A stretch of DNA of 64,000 bases, taken from positions 1,488,001 through 1,552,000 of the forward strand of contig OZ037849.1 of assembly GCA_964035575.1 (NCBI GenBank), given 5' to 3'. Both the position numbers and the translations under genes were made by a program. Below, one piece after another: positions 1 through 9,027 of this stretch. The first letter of the stretch is position 1, and each line of letters begins with the position of its first letter. Source of the DNA: Rhynchopus sp. YZ270_cl-10. Taxonomy: Eukaryota; Euglenozoa; Diplonemea; Diplonemida; Diplonemidae. The notes beneath the pieces are model-generated. The model was not told the origin of the DNA. It saw only the letters and a list, made by a program, of their open reading frames with translations, and ran no database searches.

Positions 1-380
1 CGGTAAAAATAATTATTCCTTTTTTGAAAACTTGGTTGTATTAGTGTAGCCACCCCAGAGTGTGCTCCACTATATTACCTATCTTTGCTGCCTGCGCCCC
101 AGACACGGATTCTTCTAGAGGTTCACTGTCAAAATAAGTTACCTTCTCTCTGACGACGTGAGGCTAGAAGTTCATCTTCGCGTCTTTTTTCTCTGTTTTT
201 TTTTTTTGTTGGTATTTCTTTTTATAAGACATGCGTGCATTTCTAGTGAAATTTTTCAGTATCCACGAGTCGTTTTTTCCCTCCCGTGCTCCCCATCTCT
301 CGCACACATTACATCTTCATCAGGAAAATTGTCAATTTTTCGTTCATTCTTGTGAACAGCGTTTGATGTTTTTCAAAAAA

Positions 381-487
381 TGTGACTGAGTGTGGGGATG
401 CGTTCAAGAATTACACTCTTCCCCCCAAACCCCCTTTCATCTCTAGTTTTCTTTATCCAAACGTCGAGTGGACGCGTAATAATTTCA
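381..487 (+). repeat. Dispersed repeat, copy 1 (partner 57502-57610)
   Basis: About 107 bases match 57502-57610 with scattered substitutions, starting TGTGACTGAGTGTGGGGATG and ending in the CGTRATAATTT segment. Both copies lie upstream of a cyclase gene: gene 1 at the left edge of the array and the isolated gene 10. This suggests that the two flanks derive from one duplicated upstream region. Confidence 0.75.
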
Positions 488-743
488 GCGTTATGTGTCG
501 TGTTGTGAATACGTTTGAAGCACAATGTGTTGTTCTGTTTACAGACTGAAACTAATATTCTTCAGGCAGAACCTGCCCTTGAGCAGTATTAAGCATTTTC
601 TTGTAAGATAAGGTGTGCCTTATAAACTTATCGCAGATGTGCACGAGAGGTGCATTTGGCCCAATATTTTTTTATCGTATGTATGCGTTTTTTTTTTAAA
701 GTTTTTTCCAAGGACAGTAATAGTATCGTGCTGCAGTATTTGT

Positions 744-857
744 TGGTGTGGCTGAAAGGGGGGTGCTATTTTCTGCTATTTTCTGCTATTCTGGGCATCT
801 GGATTTTTTGGTGCGGCTGAAGGAGGTGCTATTTTGTGCTATTTTCTGCTATTTTGC
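744..857 (+). repeat. GCTATTTTCTGCTATTTT repeat, two tandem copies
   Basis: Two copies (about 744-795 and 809-857) of a unit reading TTGGTGYGGCTGAAGG followed by GGTGCTATTTT and runs of CTGCTATTTT. A third copy lies at 41023-41080, about 120 bases upstream of the start of the large cysteine-rich protein gene. Function unknown. Confidence 0.65.
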
Positions 858-1613
858 ACACCATTTGTTGTTTCTTTTTTCTTCTTATTCTCATTTGTCT
901 TCAAAGTCTTATTCTTGAAAAGTATGAACATTTCTACATTTTTGAAAACATTTTTCAAACTTTCAGACATTTTTATTTTTGGTGGAAGCGTACAACTAAC
1001 AAACTCTCCCCTTGTTTCGTTTCCCGTTTTCCTGTGTGAAGATAGCTATTGACACCATGTTTTTCTTAGACATGATACTGACATATCTGAGACAATCTTT
1101 TAGTGCCAACCAAGGTACACTGTCACGAGAGATTTCTTAAAGAATATGCAGCCTTCTTTGTGTATTCTCATGGCTTCTTACAACCCTAGTGACACAAATG
1201 TGTCCACAAGCTAGCATATTCCTGCTCAGAGTTTTCTTTCTTCAAATGTCAACCTCGAAATAGGTGTAAAGACCACATGCTTTTGGGTCCACTTAAGGGC
1301 GCACTACTGTTGACGAGAGGGGCTTTTTTTGTATTTCAAGTCAAATTTCTTAACCTACCAACACGCCCCCTTCTGCCCGTTCCCCCGCCCCCCCAATAAA
1401 GATGAAAGAATACAACGACGTCCACGGACCACGTCCTGTATGATATGTGAAGATAAACCTAACGAGCCCTCTCTCTGTTTTTTTGTCCTCTCCGCGTACC
1501 CCTTTCTCCATAATCTCCCCACGGTGTGTCTGGGGTAAAATCAGTTCTTCATCTGTTCGACTGCGGGTCTGCTGTTCACTCTGCTTGGTTTCCTCGCCAC
1601 TCTTAATTCGCAG

Positions 1614-3596
1614 ATGAACCACAGGACAGAACTAACTGGATCAGTTCTCGCGATTATTGCTCTCGGGACAGGTGTGTGTGTCGTGCTGTGCCGGGTTCCT
1701 TTGACAACACCCATTGTGGTGGGCATACTGTACATGCTTACGAGTGCTATGCTGTTGTGGGACTTGACTGCCCGTGCATTCTCTCATGTACAGTGGCCCC
1801 TGCTTGTGCTGGCTATCGACTTCCTGCTTGTGATGCAGGTTCCCACACGGTACACCCTGGGTCTTGTGTGTTTCCTTGTGATATGGTTGGTTGTGCTTGC
1901 TGTTGAGGAGAGCTTCAGGTTTGGCCTGTTCGACATGTCCTGGATGCCACCCCAGCAAGGCGAGTACGGACGGCATAAGCACAAAGACGACCGCTTTTCC
2001 TGTGAGAAGCTGCCGTGTGGACATCCCTTTCCATCTGCTGCCTTGTTTCCATCTTTGGCTGTCTTTGTGCTCGATTCTATCGTGACACGTGGTTTCGCAC
2101 ACGAGGTGCTGAAGGAGCAGGCATCAATGGAGAAGACGATCAACACTGTGCAGGAGATTGCGTCGTTGCTCGCAAAGTACGACGTGGAAGGTGTGGCACG
2201 GATGCTTGCGGCATGTGGCTCAGAGCTGCCTGAGGAGATGTACGAGACGCTGCAGACAATGGAGCAGAACCTGCGCCGCTACAAGCCCTACCTCCCTGCT
2301 GCGCTGTTTGAGGAGATGGAGGAGGAGGACGGGATACAACAGGTATACTTGTCTGTGACACCACCCGGAGAGGAAACTGAAATAGCAACCATCGTGTTCA
2401 CAGACATACGTGCATCAACATCGATCTGGGAACATGCACCTGAAGGGATGCGTGCTGGGCTGAAGATCCACAACACTGTGATACGCGAGGTGATGCAGAT
2501 GTTTGGTGGGTACGAAGTCAAAACCATCGGCGATGCCTTCATGGTTGCCTTCACATCAACACAGGACGGGGTGAACTTCGGTCTGCGTGTGCACGAACTC
2601 CTGCGTGAAGCTGTCTGGCCTGATTCACTACTTGAGGATGCACCAATCTGTGCTGAACAGGGATCACTTTGGGGAGGACTGACTGTGCGCATTGGTGTGA
2701 ACACAGGCCCTGTGAGTGTGGAGCAGAACGCACTGACGGGACGGACAGACTACTTTGGACACACAGTGAACGTTGCTGCACGCCTTGAGAGCACATGCAA
2801 GCCTGGTGCTGTGGCTGTGCCTTGTGACCTGTACTCATCTGAGTGCAGGTCTTGCTCTGCTGTTGTTGGGGATGCGGAGGCACTGGACTTGAAGGGTGTG
2901 TCTGGGACAACGTTTGTGTGTTGTGTGTGGCCTTTGTCACTTGCGGGTCGCAAGCACAGTCCCCTCAAAGAACCTTCCATTACGCTGAAGTGTGCACATG
3001 GTGTCGATGTTCAAGATTCCGACAGTGCGACCACCAACTCAACTTCGCTGTGTGCTGACAACTTCGTCACATCACTTCCGTTTGAGGCAACTGTGGGCAC
3101 TGTGCATCTTGCCTTTGGTGACGAGTGTGACCCTTCAGCACTGCACAACCTGAGCCTTGCCCTGACGACCGTCACAGTGGCACTGGACCAGAACGGTGGG
3201 ACCTTGGTGACGCTGCTTGGGAGCCGTGTCTGTGTTGGGTGGAACCTGACCCGGCCAGCACCTGCACACATGGAGAACGCAGTGCGCTTTGCACAACGCC
3301 TTTTGGGGACTGCAGTGCTGTCTGGTGCAGGGCTTGTGACAGGTTCGGTGCAGCACGGAGATGTTGGTGCTCGGAAGCAACGCTTTGTGACTGTAATGGG
3401 GCAGACTGTGTACCGGAGCTGGGCGCTGTGCGACACGGCACGGGAGGGGAGGCAGTGTTTGTACGAACCTCCGTTGGGGACTGTGCTTCCTGCTGCGTTG
3501 AAGTCTGCACTGCAGGCTGAGGGCACATCACATGATGGGTTGTACCAGGTACTTGCGATGGAGGGTAGGTACTATGAAGCGAGAGAGAAGACGTGA
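1614..3596 (+). CDS. Cyclase gene 1: type A six-helix-family adenylyl cyclase, 5'-truncated
   Basis: 660 residues, equivalent to residues 51-710 of gene 2. The first cyclase domain (about 255-440) carries FTDIRAST with metal-binding D264, K303 and D307 in EVKTIGDAF, and D379, N386 and R390 in the TDYFGHTVNVAARLE block: a full ATP-specific class III set. A second degenerate cyclase domain covers about 490-635. A coiled-coil-like helix and the NLRRYKPYLP motif precede the catalytic domain. The family N-terminus and first membrane helix are missing: homology upstream of the ATG continues in frame only to about 1542, and an in-frame TAA sits at 1536-1538. The copy may therefore be an edge-of-array pseudogene or a five-helix variant starting at the internal Met. 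Everything downstream is open and well conserved. Confidence 0.8.
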   Translation: MNHRTELTGSVLAIIALGTGVCVVLCRVPLTTPIVVGILYMLTSAMLLWDLTARAFSHVQWPLLVLAIDFLLVMQVPTRYTLGLVCFLVIWLVVLAVEESFRFGLFDMSWMPPQQGEYGRHKHKDDRFSCEKLPCGHPFPSAALFPSLAVFVLDSIVTRGFAHEVLKEQASMEKTINTVQEIASLLAKYDVEGVARMLAACGSELPEEMYETLQTMEQNLRRYKPYLPAALFEEMEEEDGIQQVYLSVTPPGEETEIATIVFTDIRASTSIWEHAPEGMRAGLKIHNTVIREVMQMFGGYEVKTIGDAFMVAFTSTQDGVNFGLRVHELLREAVWPDSLLEDAPICAEQGSLWGGLTVRIGVNTGPVSVEQNALTGRTDYFGHTVNVAARLESTCKPGAVAVPCDLYSSECRSCSAVVGDAEALDLKGVSGTTFVCCVWPLSLAGRKHSPLKEPSITLKCAHGVDVQDSDSATTNSTSLCADNFVTSLPFEATVGTVHLAFGDECDPSALHNLSLALTTVTVALDQNGGTLVTLLGSRVCVGWNLTRPAPAHMENAVRFAQRLLGTAVLSGAGLVTGSVQHGDVGARKQRFVTVMGQTVYRSWALCDTAREGRQCLYEPPLGTVLPAALKSALQAEGTSHDGLYQVLAMEGRYYEAREKT

Positions 3597-3616
3597 GTGG
3601 TGTGTGGCTGACCGGA

Positions 3617-3637
3617 GTGCCAATTTCCATTGTGCAC
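3617..3637 (+). promoter_or_regulatory. TTCC-loop hairpin after gene 1
   Basis: Left arm GTGC then CAAT, loop TTCC, right arm ATTG, one unpaired T, then GCAC: an eight-pair stem 21 bases after the stop codon. The same structure follows genes 2, 5, 9 and 10. It is probably a 3' UTR RNA element. Confidence 0.65.
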
Positions 3638-3766
3638 TTTCTGTGGCTTGGACTTCTGTTGTTTTTGTGTGCGCCGCTCCTTGTTCTTGCATTGGATGTT
3701 GCACTTCTGTTTTTCATTTTGTGGAACTGGGAAGTTTGTTTCCACACATTTCGTGCTTTTAATGCG

Positions 3767-3916
3767 TACATTACGACAGTTCTTATTTGTATTTATTTGC
3801 CAGGACACGAGGCTTTTTGACTTCTTTGCGTGATCAAGTACGTCACTGCCTTTCTGCTTGAGGCAATGATTATGTTGTCCTGCTTACAACCTCCCTTGTG
3901 GTAACCGTTTGCACAA
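3767..3916 (+). repeat. Shared 3' flank of genes 1 and 5 (copy 1)
   Basis: About 150 bases match 14593-14744 almost exactly, starting TACATTACGACAGTTCTT. A shorter part recurs after gene 9 near 24381. Flank sharing shows that the duplicated units included 3' DNA. A weaker TTCG-loop hairpin-like sequence lies downstream near 3962-3977. Confidence 0.75.
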
Positions 3917-4027
3917 ACGAGCTTTCTACAGCGTGACACTGTGTACCGAAAGACGGGTAGTGGTCTTTTCGAAGGGCTTTCCTCTGTCATATCGTTCTCT
4001 TTACTTCTTTTAGTTATGTCGTAGTTA

Positions 4028-4058
4028 CCACACCGCACACAACAGGACTTTACACAAG
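4028..4058 (+). promoter_or_regulatory. Conserved leader of gene 2, candidate splice acceptor
   Basis: The block containing CACACAACAGGACTTTACAC ends directly at the ATG. It follows a pyrimidine-rich stretch (3987-4015). Near-identical blocks precede genes 3, 4, 5 and 6. The AACAG at 4041-4045 is the likeliest AG acceptor if these messages are trans-spliced. This is inference; no spliced leader was found. Confidence 0.5.
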
Positions 4059-6191
4059 ATGAAGTGGATGCAGTGTATCAATGGCGTGCTGTCCTTGGAC
4101 GGCACACTGACAGGAAAGGAGAAGGAGAAACGCACACGTTTTTTTATCTTTTCATCTGCAGCTCTGCTGTTTAATCTGCTTGCCTGCTCATCCTCTCTTG
4201 ATTCACAGATGAACCACAGGACAGAACTAACTGGATCAGTTCTCGCGACGCTTGGTCTCGGGACAGGTGTGTGTGTCGTGCTGTGCCGGGTTCCTTTGAC
4301 AACACCCATTGTGGTGGGCATACTGTACATGCTTACGAGTGCTATGCTGTTGTGGGACTTGAATGCACGTGCACTCTCGCAGGTACAGTGGCCCCTGCTT
4401 GTGCTGGCTGTCGACATGCTTCTTGTGATGCAGGTTCCCACACGGTACACCCTGGGTCTTGTGTGTTTCCTTGTGATATGGTTGGTTGTGCTTGCTGTTG
4501 AGGAGAGTTTCAGGTTTGGTCTGTTCGACATGTCCTGGATGCCACCCCAGCAAGGCGAGTACGGACGGCATAAGCACAAAGACGACCGCTTTTCCTGTGA
4601 GAAGCTGCCGTGTGGACATCCCTTTCCATCTGCTGCCCTGGTTCCATCTTTGGCTGTCTTTGTGCTCGATTTCATCGTGACACGTGGTTTCGCACACGAG
4701 GTGCTGAAGGAGCAGGCATCAATGGAGAAGACGATCAGCACTGTGCAGGAGATTGCGTCGTTGCTCGCAAAGTACGACGTGGAAGGTGTGGCACGGATGC
4801 TTGCGGCACGTGGCTCAGAGCTGCCTCAGGAGATGTACGAGACGCTGCAGACAATGGAGCAGAACCTGCGCCGCTACAAGCCCTACCTCCCTGCTGCGCT
4901 GTTTGAGGAGATGGAGGAGGAGGACGGGATACAGCAGGGGCGTAGATCTGTGGCACCACCTGGAGAAGACTGTGAAACAGCGACAATTGTGTTCACAGAC
5001 ATACGTGCATCAACATCGATGTGGGAACATGCACCTGAAGGGATGCGTGCTGGGCTGAAGATCCACAACACTGTGATACGCGAGGTGATGCAGATGTTTG
5101 GTGGGTACGAAGTCAAAACCATCGGCGATGCCTTCATGGTTGCCTTCACATCAACACAGGACGGGGTGAACTTCGGTCTGCGTGTGCACGAACTCCTGCG
5201 TGAAGCTGTCTGGCCTGATTCACTACTTGAGGATGCACCAATCTGTGCTGAACAGGGATCACTTTGGGGAGGACTGACTGTGCGCATTGGTGTGAACACA
5301 GGCCCTGTGAGTGTGGAGGAGAACGCACTGACGGGACGGACAGACTACTTTGGCCACACAGTGAACGTTGCTGCCCGCCTTGAGAGCACATGCAAGCCTG
5401 GTGCTGTGGCTGTGCCTTCTGACCTGTACTCATCTGAGTGCAGGTCTTGCTCTGCTGTTGTTGGGGATGCGGAGGCACTGGACTTGAAGGGTGTGTCTGG
5501 GACAACGTTTGTGTGTTGTGTGTGGCCTTTGTCACTTGCGGGTCGCAAGCACAGTCCCCTCAAAGAACCTTCCATTACGCTGAAGTGTGCACATGGTGTC
5601 GATGTTCAAGATTCCGACAGTGCGACCACCAACTCAACTTCGCTGTGTGCTGACAACTTCATTCCATCACTTCCGTTTGAGGCAACTGTGGGCACTGTGC
5701 ATCTTGCCGTTGGTGACGAGTGTGACCCTTCAGCACTGCACAACCTGAGCCTTGCCCTGACGAGACTCACAGTGGCACTGGACCAGAACGGCGGGACCTT
5801 GGTGACGCTGCTTGGGAGCCGTGTCTGTGTTGGGTGGAACCTGACCCGGCCAGCACCTGCACACATGGAGAACGCAGTGCGCTTTGCACAACGCCTTTTG
5901 GGGACTGCAGTGCTGTCTGGTGCAGGGCTTGTGACGGGTTCGGTGCAGCACGGAGATGTTGGTGCTCGGAAGCAACGCTTTGTGACTGTGATGGGGCAGA
6001 CTGTGTACCGGAGCTGGGCGCTGTGCGACACGGCACGGGAGGGGAGGCAGTGTTTGTACGAACCTCCGTTGGGGACTGTGCTTCCTGCTGCGTTGAAGTC
6101 TGCACTGCAGGCTGCGGGAACATCACATGATGGGTTGTACCAGGTCCTCGCTATGCAAGGTAGGTACTATGAAAACACGGAGCAGGCGTGA
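4059..6191 (+). CDS. Cyclase gene 2: type A six-helix adenylyl cyclase
   Basis: 710 residues; a reference copy for the family. The start is chosen at MKWMQC directly after the conserved leader. Six hydrophobic helices lie at about 28-47, 56-76, 82-99, 111-126, 130-147 and 192-212. A cysteine pair (C180, C185) sits in the loop before helix 6. A helical coiled-coil-like stretch (213-275) ends in NLRRYKPYLP. Cyclase domain 1 (about 305-490) has D314 and D357 for metals, K353 and D429 for adenine, and N436 and R440 for catalysis, so it predicts an ATP cyclase that is active as a homodimer. Domain 2 (about 541-685) keeps the fold-like pattern, but the aligned positions read A, S, Y and A in place of the metal and catalytic residues. 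It probably sits in a membrane with the catalytic part in the cytosol. Confidence 0.9.
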   Translation: MKWMQCINGVLSLDGTLTGKEKEKRTRFFIFSSAALLFNLLACSSSLDSQMNHRTELTGSVLATLGLGTGVCVVLCRVPLTTPIVVGILYMLTSAMLLWDLNARALSQVQWPLLVLAVDMLLVMQVPTRYTLGLVCFLVIWLVVLAVEESFRFGLFDMSWMPPQQGEYGRHKHKDDRFSCEKLPCGHPFPSAALVPSLAVFVLDFIVTRGFAHEVLKEQASMEKTISTVQEIASLLAKYDVEGVARMLAARGSELPQEMYETLQTMEQNLRRYKPYLPAALFEEMEEEDGIQQGRRSVAPPGEDCETATIVFTDIRASTSMWEHAPEGMRAGLKIHNTVIREVMQMFGGYEVKTIGDAFMVAFTSTQDGVNFGLRVHELLREAVWPDSLLEDAPICAEQGSLWGGLTVRIGVNTGPVSVEENALTGRTDYFGHTVNVAARLESTCKPGAVAVPSDLYSSECRSCSAVVGDAEALDLKGVSGTTFVCCVWPLSLAGRKHSPLKEPSITLKCAHGVDVQDSDSATTNSTSLCADNFIPSLPFEATVGTVHLAVGDECDPSALHNLSLALTRLTVALDQNGGTLVTLLGSRVCVGWNLTRPAPAHMENAVRFAQRLLGTAVLSGAGLVTGSVQHGDVGARKQRFVTVMGQTVYRSWALCDTAREGRQCLYEPPLGTVLPAALKSALQAAGTSHDGLYQVLAMQGRYYENTEQA

Positions 6192-6260
6192 GTGTGCCAA
6201 CGTGCCTGGTGGGATGTACCACGTCAGCAGTGGTTACAGGAGAGGGCATGAGTACCTGCG

Positions 6261-6281
6261 GTGACAATTTCCATTGAGCAC
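6261..6281 (+). promoter_or_regulatory. TTCC-loop hairpin after gene 2
   Basis: GTG, CAAT, loop TTCC, ATTG, CAC with a small internal loop (A opposite AG). It lies 70 bases after the stop. The paired positions are kept although the internal loop differs from the gene 1 copy. Confidence 0.6.
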
Positions 6282-7142
6282 TGCGAGCGTCTTTCGTTTT
6301 CGCATGTAATCACTACTCATGAACTGCCATCTATGTTGCTACCTGCGCATATTTTGGACCGTCCTCTCTGCTCTTGTATGATGGGTGCTCTGCCAGTAGT
6401 GTACTACGAAGCGGTTTTCCGTAACTTTTTTTGTACGGGACGTCTTTATGTTTTTCACCTCCAACAAGTGTTTTTTACTTTTTATTTATTCATTTGTTTC
6501 TTTATCTGTTACTCTGCGATAACGAATTGGGGTCATATGATAAACGTTTCTTCGTTTGTCCCTGACCTGTTTGTGACACTTGTACGATAGGCTACTTTAA
6601 GAACCCACAAACAATTCACATGACTGTCTGTTAGCGAAAAACACTCGCACCCCCCTATACAGGTTTGTCACCTGACCTGAACACTACCAAATTATTTCTC
6701 CCACCGGGTGACCCCCCAGAAAGAAACCCCCTCAATTGTAGTTCCTGTTTAGTACGGAGTGCAATCGTACCCCCTTTTTGCCTCGATCATAATATTTCCT
6801 CTGGCTGCTACTAGTCGTCGTAGACCCCCCCACTACGTAAGGAGTCATCTGATGTCGCTCCCCCAAGCGATGGCATTGGATGGCACGTGCGCGTTTACGA
6901 ATTGAGCCATGATTGCCCTTCGGGCCACTGCTATGCTCCACGGTTACACGTGCAAAATCATATAATTTTTTGGCCTCTATACAGGCTGAGCGGTTGTGAA
7001 TATCCTGTTCTCTTACGGTACGGAACACCCACGTCCCACCCTTGGCATGAGCTCGACTGAGATGCGTTTTAGGACGTTTCAACTACTTGACTTGGCTTCT
7101 GTCATATTGTTCTCTTGACTTCTTTGAGTTATGCCCTCGTTC
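6282..7142. other. Intergenic DNA between genes 2 and 3
   Basis: No gene seen. The first part is T-rich, followed by a less AT-rich stretch (6640-7080) without matches elsewhere in the window that I could recognise. A 109-codon open frame here begins inside the hairpin and has no protein-like features. The last part is the pyrimidine-rich lead-in to gene 3. Confidence 0.6.
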
Positions 7143-7173
7143 CCACACCGCACACAACAGGACTTTACACAAG
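7143..7173 (+). promoter_or_regulatory. Conserved leader of gene 3
   Basis: Contains the CACACAACAGGACTTTACAC block immediately before the ATG, nearly identical to the gene 2 leader including upstream CCACACCG. It supports the start at 7174 rather than the longer open frame that runs back to 7087. Confidence 0.55.
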
Positions 7174-8967
7174 ATGAAGTGGATGCAGTGTCTTGATGGC
7201 GTGCTGTCCTTGGACGGCACACTGATAGGAAAGGAGAAGGAGAAACGCAAACGTTTCTTCATCTTTTCATCTGCAGCTCTGCTGTTCACTCTGCTTGGTT
7301 TCTTCGCCACTCATGACTCACAGATGAACCAGAGGACAGAACTAACTGGAACATTTCTAGCGATTATTTCTCTCGGGACAGGTGTGTGTGTCGTGCTGTG
7401 CCGGGTTCCTTTGACAACACCCATTGTGGTGGGCATATTGTACATGCTGACGAGTGCTATGCTGTTGCGGGACTTGAATGCACGTGCACTCTCTCAGGTA
7501 CAGTGGCCCCTGCTTGTGCTGGCTATCGACATGCTGCTTGTGATGCAGGTGCCCACACGGTACAGTCTGGGTCTTGTGTGTCTAGTGGTCATATGGTTGG
7601 TGGTGCTTGCTGTTGAGGAGAGCTTCAGGTTTGGTCTGTTCGACATGTCCTGGATGCCACCCCAGCAAGGCGAGTACGGACGGCATAAGCACAAAGACGA
7701 CCGCTTTTCCTGTGAGAAGCTGCCGTGTGGACATCCCTTTCCATCTGCTGCCCTGGTTCCATCTTTGGCTGTCTTTGTGCTCGATTTCATCGTGACACGT
7801 GGTTTCGCACACGAGGTGCTGAAGGAGCAGGCATCAATGGAGCGGACGATCAGCACTGTGCAGGAGATCGCCTCACTCCTGGCAGGATACGACGTGGAGA
7901 AGGTGGCGAAGTTGCTGGAGGAGCATAAACATGAGCTCCCTAAAGGGATGACGGTGGCACTGCATGCGTTGGAGAAGAACCTGCGGTTGTACAAAGCGTA
8001 CCTGCCACAGACATGTCTGCTTGTGGATGAAGCAGTTTATGAAGACAAGAAAGAAGACTGCAGTGTCACGGTTAATTCCGACACATCTAGATTATCACAT
8101 TGCTCAAGTGGAGGCATGCCTTCCCCCCGTAAATGCGCTCGTTACATCACCTTTGTGCTCACGTCTGTGAAGGCAACTCTGCTGACGGTGAACATCAAAG
8201 ACACGTTGCATTTGGTGGAGCAGGACAGTGCACACTTCTCCTCCTTCTTCACAACTCTTCTTCTGAAGACGTTGCAGGCAACACAGTCACACAGTGGGAT
8301 GGTGGACGTGTTTGTCGGTGACAGGGTGCACTGCTCGTTCAACACGTCAAGGCAGTGTGCAAACCACGCCACCTCAGCACTGCACACAGCAACGATGCTC
8401 TTGCAGGACTCCAAACCGTCGCAGGTGAACATCGGTGTTGCGACTGGGAAGGTGCTGCGTGGTGACATGGGGTGTGAAGTGATGCGCCGCTTCAGCATGG
8501 TGGGCACACTTGTGCGTGACGTGCATGGGATGGAACGTGCAGGACGTATCCTTGGCTGCGACGTGCTCTGCAACCGTGTGTGCTTCAGTGAAGCTGAGTG
8601 CGAACACGAGATGCGCCTGATTCCGTGCAAGGTGGAAGTGTCTGCAACCTCTGACACACCTGAAGTGGTTGCCGAGCTTCTGCCTGACACTGCACCTTCA
8701 ATGGACACAAGCATGGAGTGGATGTACCAGATCGGGAAGAACAAGAAGTGGGAGAACTACAACACAACAGTGCGGCAGTACCTGAAAGGCGATGTGTCTG
8801 CAGCAGCAGTTGAAGACGCTGCACAGGGTTGTCCTTGTGAACGGAGCCCTTTGAACGTGCATCCCTCGACAGTTAAGGGCGGGCTTCTGAGTGTGTCTTT
8901 GGCACGACCGTTGCGGGACACAGATACGCAGGTTAAGTATATGTTGCAAAGTACGACAGTGTTGTGA
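7174..8967 (+). CDS. Cyclase gene 3: type B six-helix pseudocyclase
   Basis: 597 residues from MKWMQC. The membrane half (1-212) is nearly identical to that of gene 5, a type A gene. From YDVEKVAKLLEEH onward it is type B: NLRLYKAYLP linker, a divergent insert, then one cyclase-like domain (about 315-480). In that domain the first metal Asp position reads N (TVNIKDT), the second is kept (FVGDRV), the adenine Lys is V, and the Asn/Arg catalytic pair reads R and G in the VGTLVRDVHGME block. Hence it is predicted to be catalytically dead. The C-terminal 110 residues are specific to type B. It is probably a binding or regulatory partner of type A proteins (inference). The 3' end and flank match gene 4. 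Confidence 0.85.
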   Translation: MKWMQCLDGVLSLDGTLIGKEKEKRKRFFIFSSAALLFTLLGFFATHDSQMNQRTELTGTFLAIISLGTGVCVVLCRVPLTTPIVVGILYMLTSAMLLRDLNARALSQVQWPLLVLAIDMLLVMQVPTRYSLGLVCLVVIWLVVLAVEESFRFGLFDMSWMPPQQGEYGRHKHKDDRFSCEKLPCGHPFPSAALVPSLAVFVLDFIVTRGFAHEVLKEQASMERTISTVQEIASLLAGYDVEKVAKLLEEHKHELPKGMTVALHALEKNLRLYKAYLPQTCLLVDEAVYEDKKEDCSVTVNSDTSRLSHCSSGGMPSPRKCARYITFVLTSVKATLLTVNIKDTLHLVEQDSAHFSSFFTTLLLKTLQATQSHSGMVDVFVGDRVHCSFNTSRQCANHATSALHTATMLLQDSKPSQVNIGVATGKVLRGDMGCEVMRRFSMVGTLVRDVHGMERAGRILGCDVLCNRVCFSEAECEHEMRLIPCKVEVSATSDTPEVVAELLPDTAPSMDTSMEWMYQIGKNKKWENYNTTVRQYLKGDVSAAAVEDAAQGCPCERSPLNVHPSTVKGGLLSVSLARPLRDTDTQVKYMLQSTTVL

Positions 8968-9011
8968 GTGGGTGGACACGCTGTCGAAGCTCAACTTGTA
9001 AGAGTGGTAGT

Positions 9012-9027
9012 GGTCTTTTCCAAGACC
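9012..9027 (+). promoter_or_regulatory. TTCC-loop hairpin after gene 3
   Basis: GGTCTT, loop TTCC, AAGACC: a perfect six-pair stem 45 bases after the stop. The stem differs from the type A hairpins but the loop is the same. Confidence 0.65.

Larger units (their letters stand above)
1..1541. other. Non-coding DNA upstream of the cyclase array
   Basis: No convincing gene is visible; the short open frames are T-rich and low complexity. The stretch holds three recognisable repeats shared with other parts of the window: 381-487 (also near 57.5 kb), 744-857 (also near 41.0 kb) and a short motif around 1104-1130 (also near 51.65 kb). Homology to the cyclase genes begins abruptly near 1542. Confidence 0.7.

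Noticed and set aside
2288-3526. Minus-strand open frames of 130-280 codons inside every cyclase gene
   Set aside because: They recur at the same place in each paralogue, are low in motif content and rich in Cys/Ser/His/Pro; they are shadows of the conserved + strand codons.
6261-6590. 109-codon open frame after gene 2
   Set aside because: Starts within the conserved 3' hairpin and lies in T-rich DNA; no conserved counterpart after other copies.
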